Shown in pieces: positions 1 through 6,050 of a stretch of 6,161 nucleotides of DNA. The notes beneath the pieces were generated by a model. That model saw nothing but the letters and a program-made list of their open reading frames with translations, did no database searches and was not told the origin of the DNA. Position 1 is the stretch's first letter; every line of letters starts with the position of its first letter. Where the stretch lies: positions 1-6,161 of the forward strand of contig CAJVYJ010000120.1 of assembly GCA_913009475.1 (NCBI GenBank), given 5' to 3'. Made by a program: the position numbers and the translations under genes. The DNA is from an uncultured Actinomycetes bacterium (GTDB lineage: Bacteria > Actinomycetota > Aquicultoria > CAJVYJ01).

Positions 1-75
1 TTTTTTTTTCAAGCAGAAGACGGCATACGAGATATATCAGTGTGACTGGAGTTCAGACGTGTGCTCTTCCGATCT
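1..75. other. Illumina P7/TruSeq indexed adapter (artefact)
   Basis: Positions 1-9 are poly-T. Positions 10-33 match the Illumina P7 flow-cell sequence, 34-41 are an 8-base index (ATATCAGT, reading ACTGATAT on the other strand, which I recall as TruSeq index 25), and 42-75 match the TruSeq read-2 adapter ending in CTCTTCCGATCT. The order poly-T, P7, index, read-2 primer is what read-through of a short insert gives when reverse-complemented. This is library sequence that was not trimmed before assembly. A GTG at 59-61 lies in it and opens a false start for the following reading frame. Confidence 0.98.
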
Positions 76-2995
76 AGATACGGCGCAAAAAATATATAAT
101 ATGGTCATGCCGACCAGCGGCGGCAAGACGATTACGATAAACCACGGCGGCAAGCAGATGTCGCGCAACTTTCGCTTTATCGACTTTAAGAATCCTAACA
201 ACAACTCTTTTCATGTGACGGCGGAATTTAGCGCCGGCGGCAAGCAGAACATCCGCCCCGACATAGTCTGTTTTGTAAACGGCATCCCGCTGGTGGTAAT
301 CGAGAACAAGAAGTCGAGCAGATCGGTGGCGGACGCCATAAATCAGATGAATCGCAATCAAGGGCCGGAATACTGCCCCAAGCTCTTTACCTATGCCCAG
401 TTGCTTATTGCTACGAACAACAAGGAATTAAAATATGGGACTACCGGCACACAGCTTAAATTTTACTCGCTTTGGCGCGAAAAAGGCGTACCTAAGACGG
501 AAGTCGACGCCCGGGTCCGCCGGCTCATAGAAAAACCTATCGACACCGCGGTATACGCGCAAATTCTGGCCGACCTAAATGGCGCGGCGCGCAGCCATAG
601 CCAAAAAACCGACCGCCTGCCAACCGCGCAAGACCGCGGCGTTCTATCGCTCTTAGAGCCGGAGCGCTTCTTGGATTTGGCCAAAAACTTCATTCTTTTT
701 GACGCCGGTGAGAAAAAACTCGCGCGTTATCAACAATATTTCGCCATTCATAAAATGCTTAAGCGCGTAAGTGAAAAGGAAACAACCGCCGCCGGCATCG
801 TGCGCCGCCGCGGCGGTCTGGTCTGGCATACGCAAGGCTCCGGCAAGTCGCTGACGATGGTAATGTTTGTCAAGGCTTTGATTGAAAGCCCGCTTGTCAG
901 CAACCCCCGCGTGATTATCGTAACGGACAGAAGGGATTTGGACCGGCAAATCAAGACGACCTTTATAAACTGCAATCTAAAGAAAGAGGTTGTTCAGGCG
1001 CGCAGCGGGCAAAATTTAATCGACCTTATCAGGGAGAAAAATCTTAGCGTAATTACGACGCTGGTACACAAGTTTACGGCGGCGCGCAAGAAAAGCACCG
1101 GCTTTGTTGATAATGATAATAATATTTTTGTTCTGGTTGATGAGGCGCATAGAACTCAAAGCGGCTTGGCGAATTTGGAGATGAATCGCGTAATCCCCAA
1201 CGCCTGCTACATCGGCTTTACCGGTACGCCGCTAATGACGGATGAAAAAGAAAGCTGGCGTAAGTTCGGCGGTTATATCGATAAATATACCATCGACGAC
1301 GCCTTGGAGGATAAGATTATCCTACCGCTGATATACGAAGGCCGGTATGTCGATTTGGAGCAAAACGCGGAGCAGATGGATAAACACATTGATAGAATCG
1401 CGGAACCTCTGGCCCAATATGACAAGGTGACATTGCAAAAACAGATTAAAAAGAAGTTGCTTAAAGACAACCCGGCCCGTATAGAAGAGATTGCTTATGA
1501 TATTGAAGAGCATTATATTGCTCATTTTCAAGGCAGCGGGTTGAAAGGGCAAATCGTGGCGCCGTCGAAGTACGCCGCGACCTTGTTTCATCAATATTTT
1601 GCCAAACATGGAGAAATCAAGACCGCGGTGGTCATCTCCGATGAGCATGAGGCCGGGGATGAGGAAGATATACATAAAGCAGAGGTTGTCGCTTATTTAA
1701 CAGGAGTACGGCACCGGCACGGTAATATCTTGAAATATGAAAAAGACGTAATTGAAAGCTTTAAATATAATGAGGGTGGTATTGAGCTCATTATCGTTGT
1801 CGATAAGTTGTTGACCGGCTTTGACGCGCCGAGAAATACCATACTTTACCTGGCTAAGGATTTACACGACCATGGTTTACTGCAAGCGATTGCCCGGGTA
1901 AACCGCCTCTATGAAAATGATAGGCTGCCGAAAACAGCCGGATATATCATCGATTATTCGGAAAACGCCAAAAATATCGATACCGCTATGCAGCTCTTTG
2001 GCAATTATGATGACGATGATGTCAAGAGCGCGCTGATAGATGTGTCGCAGAAGACTCAGGAGTTGGAAGAGAGCTATAGCACCATCAATGATATTTTTAA
2101 AACACTTAAAGATGCGGACGACGACGAGCAATATTTGCGATTTCTGAGCGATAAGCAAAAGCGCGATTATTTTTATAAGTCCTTGAACGATTTTATTAAG
2201 AAGATGAATGAATGTTACGCGCTGCAAGACTTTGTCCATCAATTCAATCATCTTGACGTATATAAACGCGAACTTAAAAAATTTGCGGAACTTAGAAAAA
2301 CAGCCAACTTAACATATGCCGACCGGACGGATTTAACCGCGTATAAATACGCGTTAATTAAAATATTGGATAAATATGTTGACGCCAACGGGGTTGAGTT
2401 GCTAACCAAACAAGTTGAAATAACCGACCGCGCTCGCTTTGATGAGGCGATAGCCGCCTTAGGCTCCGACAAGTCGAAGGCGGAGGCCATTGCCGCCCAA
2501 ACCAGCAAAACCATTGATGAAAAATATGAAAAAGACCCGGAATATTACCGGCGGTTTTCGCAAAAAATAAAGGAAATTTTAGATAAGATGCGGGAAGAAA
2601 AGCTGGCCGATGTCGAGGCACTGGAGCAAATGAAACTTATCCGCGATGATGTTATCGGCAAAAAAGATGTAACGTTGCCGGCGGCAATTAAAGCCCAGAC
2701 GGGCGCGGATATATTCTATCGCAACTTACAAAATGATTTTAAGAAATATAAATTATCTGATGAGGCGTTCATAGATGTGGTGGTAGATATTTTTAGCCTT
2801 ATCAAGCAAAGAGCTATCGTGGACTGGTATAAGAATAATGATGTTAAGCGTCGGATTGCCAACGGCATTGATGATTATCTATATGATGTGGTTAAAGGGC
2901 AAAAAGGTGTCGATATTTCCAGTGAGGATATGAAAAAAATTGTCGCGGATGTAATGTCGCTGGCGGAAAAGAACTCGGATGTCTTCGCCAAATAA
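76..2995 (+). CDS. hsdR: Type I restriction enzyme R subunit HsdR, 5'-truncated
   Basis: HsdR is the ATP-driven translocase and endonuclease subunit of type I restriction-modification; with HsdM and HsdS it pulls in unmodified DNA and cuts it away from the recognition site. The first genuine full codon is 77-79 (Asp); 972 residues remain before TAA at 2993-2995. The nuclease domain comes first, with RPD (Asp at 260) and ENKK (Glu at 302, Lys at 308), a PD-(D/E)XK pattern with the 14-residue Asp-Glu spacing of EcoR124I. The two RecA-like motor lobes follow: Walker A TQGSGKS (830-850), motif Ia VTDRRDLDRQ (from 920), DEAH box (1139-1150), motif III GFTGTPL (1214-1234), motif V LLTGFDAP (1808-1831) and motif VI QAIARVNR (1883-1906). 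A charged helical C-terminal region follows. No frameshift is visible. Relative to EcoR124I the nuclease Asp sits about 90 residues too early, so roughly 60-100 N-terminal residues are missing off the contig. The apparent GTG start at 59 is adapter. hsdM and hsdS are not in view and probably lie upstream. Confidence 0.95.
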
Positions 2996-3698
2996 GCATA
3001 TTAAAAAATTCAGCTATGGGACTTATGCTTACGAATATGAGCTTCAGCGCCAAGAGCGCCAAACTTTAAGCCTGACGGTCAACCCGGATATGAGCATAGT
3101 TTTAAAATGTCCGCGTTACGCCGGTGAAGATAGAATCGAGGCTTTCCTGGTGCGCAAATGGCATTGGCTGCAAAAGCAGCTCAACTTTTTTGAACAGGTC
3201 AATAAGAAGCCTTATATAAAAGAGTACGTCTCCGGTGAAAGTTTTTATTATCTTGGCCGTCAGTATCAGTTGCTGGTAAAGCCGACGACTTATGAAAAAG
3301 TTTCTTTAACAAAAGGAAAGATTTTCATTTTTACATTCGGTAACGCGGCGGACGGCGCCCATAATAAGAAACTTCTGCAAGCTTGGTACGATAATAGGAT
3401 GAATAAAGTTTTCCGGGAAAGATTTACGGCCATGGCCAAGCGATTCGACTATGTCAATCTGCCCGAACTCGCCGTCAGACGGATGAAGAAACGCTGGGGC
3501 AGCTATTTGAAGACGGATAAGATATTCTTAAATCCGAAACTTATTCACGCTTCCAAGGTTTGCATCGATTATGTAATTGTCCATGAACTTTGCCATATGC
3601 GCTTTAAGAATCACGATAAGAGATTTTACCAATTTTTAAACGAGAAGTATCCAGGCTGGCGGCAGGTGAAGACCAAGTTGGAGCAGTATCACGACTGA
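2979..3698 (+). CDS. YgjP-like zinc metallopeptidase (DUF45/M48-like)
   Basis: This 239-residue protein is of the YgjP/DUF45 family, zinc-dependent gluzincin-type metallopeptidases of poorly known substrate. The zinc site is HELCH (residues 202-206, positions 3582-3596), with a likely third ligand His212 in NHDKRF, matching the family pattern HELxH-x5-H. Upstream of it RRMKKRWGS (167-175) and an NPKLIHA stretch (185-191) are typical of the family, and the N-terminal half is the beta-rich region with a tryptophan-containing helix (about 55-70). There is no signal peptide or membrane segment, so it should be cytosolic. The ATG at 2979 lies inside the end of hsdR, overlapping by 17 bases in another frame, with a weak purine-rich site (GGAAAAG, 2965-2971) ahead; translational coupling to hsdR is likely. 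Family members are often found directly after hsdR, so the role is probably tied to the restriction system, but that role is inferred. Some database entries name relatives as UTP pyrophosphatase; the sequence here speaks for a peptidase fold. Confidence 0.88.
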   Translation: MSSPNKHIKKFSYGTYAYEYELQRQERQTLSLTVNPDMSIVLKCPRYAGEDRIEAFLVRKWHWLQKQLNFFEQVNKKPYIKEYVSGESFYYLGRQYQLLVKPTTYEKVSLTKGKIFIFTFGNAADGAHNKKLLQAWYDNRMNKVFRERFTAMAKRFDYVNLPELAVRRMKKRWGSYLKTDKIFLNPKLIHASKVCIDYVIVHELCHMRFKNHDKRFYQFLNEKYPGWRQVKTKLEQYHD

Positions 3699-3717
3699 GG
3701 GACGTTGGGGGCGATTA

Positions 3718-3747
3718 TTGCGCAATATAAAATAAATCTGCTATAAT
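3718..3747 (+). promoter_or_regulatory. Sigma-70-type extended -10 promoter for the PD-(D/E)XK gene
   Basis: A perfect TATAAT (3742-3747) is preceded by TG one base earlier (3739-3740), the extended -10 form, and by a partial -35 TTGCGC (3718-3723) at 18-bp spacing. Transcription would start near 3754, about 25 bases before the ATG at 3779, leaving room for the GGAGG ribosome site at 3767-3771. It lies in the 80-base gap after the metallopeptidase gene, so the nuclease gene can be transcribed apart from hsdR. Confidence 0.7.
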
Positions 3748-3778
3748 AAAGCAAACAACTGTTCGTGGAGGTTAAAAG

Positions 3779-4918
3779 ATGCGTCCACTAAGCTATTCAT
3801 CGATATCAACATATAATCAATGCCCTTTACTTTATAAATTAAAGTATATTGACGGCAAAAAAGAGAAGGAGAAATTCTATCTCAGTTGGGGCAAGTCACT
3901 CCACGGCGCGTTGGAGTTTCTTTACGGCGTTAAGGTGCCGCCCCCGCCGACTTTGGACGAGGTGCTCAATCATTACGAGGAGAATTGGCTCTCCGCCGGT
4001 TATGAGAGCGCCGAGCAGGAAGATAAATATCGTAGTTACGGCCGGGAACTTTTGCAAGAATTCTACCAAACCAATATCAGTCACTTCCGCTTGCCGCTGG
4101 CGGTCGAGCGTCGGTTTACACTGGACTTCGGTGAGGTTAAGTTTACCGGTTTTTTTGACCGTATAGACAAACTGGAAGACGGCACTCTGGCGATTTTGGA
4201 TTATAAGTCCAATCGCGAAATTTTTAATAAGGATTATTTAGCTAACGCTCTGCAGCTGACCTTCTATCAACTGGCCGCGGAATCGCTCTGGGACTTGCCG
4301 GTCAGTCAGATGACGCTATATCACCTGCGTTCCAACACTCCATTCTCAACCAAGCCGCGCCCGCCCGCCGAGCTTGAACGGGCCCGCGCCATGATAATCA
4401 ATGTAGCCGACAGTATAAAGGCCGGTAAGTTCGCGGCCAAGGAAAACCGCTATTGCCCTTGTGATTTTCCCGAGGATTGTCCATATTACCGGCACGGTTA
4501 CGCTGATGACAAAGTTCAACTAAGCTTGGAATCGGAATTCAAGGGAGTCGATATTAAGAAAGTTATCGAGGATTATGTACGCTTAAAAGCGGAGGCCAAG
4601 GAGAATAAGATTAAAACCAAACTGCTGGCTGAGGTGATTCAACGCTTTGGCGAGGTCGAGAAGTTAAACAGAGTTTACGGTAATGAACACGCGATTACGT
4701 TATCGAAAAATCGGCGTATAGATTATGACGGCGAAGCGGTGCGTAAAATCCTTGAGCCTTTAGGCTTGTGGTCGCAAGCGCAAACATTCGACCGCAAAGC
4801 TTTGGAGCTGATGATGAAAGACTCTGTTCTAGACCCTGATGTTCAGGAAGAGTTGGAGGCGTTGAAAATCGAGACCATCCGTATGGTTCTGTTTGTCAGA
4901 AAAAATAAGTTGCCTTAA
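3779..4918 (+). CDS. RecB/Cas4-like PD-(D/E)XK nuclease with Fe-S cysteines
   Basis: This 379-residue protein belongs to the RecB-like PD-(D/E)XK nucleases (PDDEXK_1 group, with AddB C-terminal and Cas4 nucleases). Visible in order: SYSSISTYNQCP near the N-terminus with Cys15; His42 in LHGALEF, the usual upstream metal ligand; Asp127 in GFFDRID (4157); the core ILDYKSN with Asp141 (4199) and Lys143 (4205); QLTFY (159-163), the QxxxY motif; then Cys226, Cys228 and Cys234 in YCPCDFPEDCPYY. One early plus three late cysteines is the 4Fe-4S arrangement of AddB and Cas4, so an Fe-S-stabilised DNA exonuclease or endonuclease is the best reading. Residues about 240-379 form an additional, mostly helical and highly charged C-terminal region that I cannot assign. 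The start is set by GGAGG at 3767-3771, 7 bases before ATG. It has its own promoter and no cas1/cas2 or helicase partner in view. Similar stand-alone proteins are, from memory, known in Dehalococcoidia. A DNA repair or defence role is inferred. Confidence 0.85.
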   Translation: MRPLSYSSISTYNQCPLLYKLKYIDGKKEKEKFYLSWGKSLHGALEFLYGVKVPPPPTLDEVLNHYEENWLSAGYESAEQEDKYRSYGRELLQEFYQTNISHFRLPLAVERRFTLDFGEVKFTGFFDRIDKLEDGTLAILDYKSNREIFNKDYLANALQLTFYQLAAESLWDLPVSQMTLYHLRSNTPFSTKPRPPAELERARAMIINVADSIKAGKFAAKENRYCPCDFPEDCPYYRHGYADDKVQLSLESEFKGVDIKKVIEDYVRLKAEAKENKIKTKLLAEVIQRFGEVEKLNRVYGNEHAITLSKNRRIDYDGEAVRKILEPLGLWSQAQTFDRKALELMMKDSVLDPDVQEELEALKIETIRMVLFVRKNKLP

Positions 4919-4925
4919 ATTAAAA

Positions 4926-5050
4926 GGTGAGCGACGCCACAATTCGATTGGCACTCCTGATAATCAGGATTACGGGTTCATTAAGAACTTGTCCTGATGC
5001 CCCGGGACAAAATCGTCACCCGGTACTTGGACCGGTGGTCATCGCTCACC
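4926..5050. ncRNA. Unidentified structured element with 9-bp terminal inverted repeat
   Basis: GGTGAGCGA (4926-4934) and TCGCTCACC (5042-5050) are exact reverse complements enclosing 107 bases. The stem can continue with CCAC (4937-4940) against GTGG (5035-5038) plus a G-T pair. Inside are further hairpins: TCCTGA/TCAGGA (4955-4960/4964-4969, 3-base loop), GTTC/GAAC (4976-4979/4985-4988), TTGTCCTG/CGGGACAA (4989-4996/5003-5010, one wobble pair, 6-base loop) and CGGT/ACCG (5021-5024/5031-5034). There is no open reading frame. The element starts 7 bases after the stop codon of the nuclease gene. It may be a structured RNA (either strand), a complex 3' end of the nuclease mRNA, or a small MITE-like mobile element with terminal inverted repeats; flanks ATTAAAA and AATAAAA are similar but not an exact target duplication. 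It lacks tRNA, SRP or tmRNA hallmarks. On the minus strand the outer stem is followed by TTTTAATTT. Strand and function are unknown. Confidence 0.45.
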
Positions 5051-5188
5051 AATAAAAGTATATGAAATTTTTATTCGTAAGGCAATATTCCTGTTTTTTT
5101 AATCCGTTCTCAAAATTATTGGTCAGGAATCGTTCTTTTTGCATATGAAGTGAGAAAGATATAAACTGATATTCAGGAGGTTGTTGAT
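5051..5188 (+). promoter_or_regulatory. AT-rich leader of hicBA with an inverted repeat
   Basis: This gap between the structured element and hicB probably holds the hicBA promoter. Candidates are weak: TATAAA at 5160-5165 with TTGCAT 15 bases upstream, or CATATG at 5142-5147 with TTGGTC (5119-5124) at 17 bp. An inverted repeat ATTCCTG (5087-5093) / CAGGAAT (5124-5130), 30 bases apart, overlaps the second candidate -35 and might be an operator. A T7 run (5094-5100) has no convincing stem before it. The clear element is the ribosome site AGGAGG at 5175-5180, 8 bases before the hicB ATG. Confidence 0.35.
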
Positions 5189-5398
5189 ATGATTAAAGAG
5201 ATAATATTTCTGGTTGAAGAGTCCAACGAAGGTGGTTTTGAGGCAAAGGCTCTCGGCTATTCAATTTATACGGAAGGCGAAACAATGAACGCCTTAAAAG
5301 AAGCCGTTAAAGACGCGGTTAAATGTCATTTCGAAGAAAGCGAAGCTCCGCGGATAATAAGATTGCACTTGGTTAGAGATGAAATTATAGCTGTATGA
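5189..5398 (+). CDS. hicB: HicB-type antitoxin, short form without DNA-binding domain
   Basis: This 69-residue protein fits the N-terminal partial RNase-H-like domain of HicB antitoxins, which bind and neutralise the HicA mRNA interferase. The evidence is the pattern FLVEESNEGGFEAKALG (7-23), then YTEGETMNALKEAVKDAVKCHF (27-48), matching the HicB layout of two strands, a GET turn and a helix, and above all the overlapping hicA-like gene downstream. Full-length HicB proteins carry a C-terminal helix-turn-helix or ribbon-helix-helix of some 40-60 residues; that part is absent here and the gene ends at a TGA (5396-5398) inside the hicA start. Short HicB forms of this size are common, so this is probably not a broken gene. 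Such short proteins are sometimes misnamed 2-oxoisovalerate dehydrogenase in databases. The start is fixed by AGGAGG 8 bases upstream. Autoregulation through its own DNA-binding domain is not expected. Confidence 0.8.
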   Translation: MIKEIIFLVEESNEGGFEAKALGYSIYTEGETMNALKEAVKDAVKCHFEESEAPRIIRLHLVRDEIIAV

Positions 5399-5637
5399 AA
5401 ATACCGCGAAACCTCGGAGGCGAAGAGTTAGCTAAAAGTTTGAAAAAATATGGTTACCTCCAAACCAGGCAGACGGGAAGTCACATCAGATTGACTACCA
5501 CCTTAAACGGCGAACACCACGTTACAATACCAAAACATAAATATCTTAGAGTCGGAACTATTAATAGTATCTTAGGTGATGTTTCCAATCACTTAAGAGT
5601 TGATAAAAAATCAATTATTGAAGAGCTGTTCGGTTGA
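5395..5637 (+). CDS. hicA: HicA-type mRNA interferase toxin
   Basis: This 80-residue protein is a HicA/YcfA toxin with a double-stranded-RNA-binding-like fold that cuts mRNA and halts growth when its antitoxin is lost. Visible family features: LGGEELAKSLKKYGY (7-21), the helix preceding the active strand; RQTGSH (25-30) holding the catalytic His30 (5482-5484) in the GSH motif; HHVTIPKHKYLRVGT (41-55), where HxxxxP-H is conserved; and the C-terminal helix TINSILGDV (55-63). Length is normal and all key residues are present, so the toxin looks intact. It overlaps hicB by four bases (ATGA, 5395-5398), a sign of translational coupling, with antitoxin first, the reverse of the E. coli hicAB order. 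Confidence 0.92.
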   Translation: MKIPRNLGGEELAKSLKKYGYLQTRQTGSHIRLTTTLNGEHHVTIPKHKYLRVGTINSILGDVSNHLRVDKKSIIEELFG

Positions 5638-5664
5638 TTCTACAGTCGTATTCATAACTACCAG

Positions 5665-5696
5665 CCATTATACAATTCTTAAGAATTGTTCAATGG
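5665..5696. repeat. Hairpin with 18-bp perfect palindrome after hicA
   Basis: ACAATTCTTAAGAATTGT (5672-5689) equals its own reverse complement. Outside a 2x2 mismatch, CCATT (5665-5669) pairs with AATGG (5692-5696), giving up to 14 base pairs. It starts 28 bases after the hicA stop. No T-run follows on either strand, so it is not a classical rho-independent terminator. It may stabilise the mRNA 3' end or serve as a protein-binding site. Confidence 0.6.
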
Positions 5697-5799
5697 TCGC
5701 TCGTTAAGCTGCAGGCGCCTTCTTTGAAGAATAGAACTTTTCAGGAATTAATTACCACCGGTTTTAATATTTCTCATCCTCGACCCTTATCACTGTTAT

Positions 5800-5815
5800 C
5801 CCGACCCCGATCGGG
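5800..5815. repeat. Short inverted repeat CCCGA...TCGGG
   Basis: CCCGA (5800-5804) and TCGGG (5811-5815) flank a 6-base loop; the inner ten bases CCCGATCGGG (5806-5815) are also a perfect palindrome. It is followed by GAATCC, the reverse complement of the GGATTC that starts the repeat at 5882, so it looks like the opposite-facing partner of that repeat family. Confidence 0.5.
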
Positions 5816-5883
5816 AATCCACGACCAACCGTGCCTTTTTTACGCCCTCACATGCTCTGGTGCAAATGCACCTCTTTACCTGG

Positions 5884-5903
5884 ATTCCCGCTTCCGCGGG
5901 AAT
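5884..5903. repeat. dRS3-like inverted repeat (ATTCCC-N8-GGGAAT)
   Basis: ATTCCCGC (5884-5891) and GCGGGAAT (5896-5903) form an 8-bp stem with a TTCC loop. The form ATTCCC-N8-GGGAAT is that of the neisserial dRS3 repeat, and GGATTCCCGC...GCGGGAATGACA sequences are widespread dispersed intergenic repeats in several phyla. It is most likely a copy of a multicopy genomic repeat. Confidence 0.7.
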
Positions 5904-5973
5904 GACAAATGTAGGGAAGCTGAGAATGACAAACATAGGAGCACCAGACATGACAAATACAAATATTATTAAA
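5902..5973. repeat. Three degenerate 24-base tandem units starting ATGACAAA
   Basis: ATGACAAA occurs at 5902-5909, 5926-5933 and 5950-5957, an exact 24-base period. The first two units also share AGG and nearby bases (tgtAGGgaagc against catAGGagcac), the third is diverged and AT-rich. The first unit overlaps the right arm of the dRS3-like repeat, so the array appears to be its tail, copied and decayed. Confidence 0.6.
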
Positions 5974-5992
5974 AGGCCTTAACTTATAGAGC

Positions 5993-6050
5993 AGATCGGA
6001 AGAGCGTCGTGTAGGGAAAGAGTGTAGATCTCGGTGGTCGCCGTATCATT
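5993..6050. other. TruSeq universal (P5) adapter, reverse complement (artefact)
   Basis: The 58 bases from AGATCGGAAGAGCGTCGTGT to GCCGTATCATT match the reverse complement of the full Illumina TruSeq universal adapter. It is read-through past the insert end, not genomic DNA. Confidence 0.98.

Larger units (their letters stand above)
5638..5992. other. Gene-free repeat-rich intergenic region
   Basis: I see no convincing gene in these 355 bases. The only sizeable open frame (5724-5972) translates the repeats (its end reads SRFRGNDK, then NDK and HDK every eight residues), lacks a good ribosome site and should not be annotated. The region holds the palindrome at 5665-5696, inverted repeats at 5800-5815 and 5884-5903, a small GGTGC-AAAT-GCACC-type hairpin at 5859-5872 and the 24-base periodic repeat from 5902. 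The natural sequence stops at about 5992, where adapter begins. Confidence 0.75.

Noticed and set aside
59..75. GTG start of a complete HsdR
   Set aside because: The codons lie in the TruSeq adapter; the real gene is truncated.
3849..4166. 105-residue frame inside the nuclease gene
   Set aside because: Shadow of the real frame, which carries the PD-(D/E)XK motifs and a proper ribosome site.
4926..5050. tRNA, SRP RNA, tmRNA or group II intron domain V
   Set aside because: No T-loop or acceptor pattern, no SRP apical GGAAGCAG-like loop, no domain V motif and no reverse transcriptase nearby.
5085..5100. Rho-independent terminator at the T7 run
   Set aside because: No stable GC stem directly precedes the T-run.
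5724..5972. 82-residue open frame in the intergenic region
   Set aside because: It translates dispersed repeats (SRFRGNDK, NDK, HDK at eight-residue steps), lacks a good ribosome site and has no family signature.
5902..5973. CRISPR array
   Set aside because: Three degenerate units with only 8 identical bases and no repeat-spacer structure; no cas genes.
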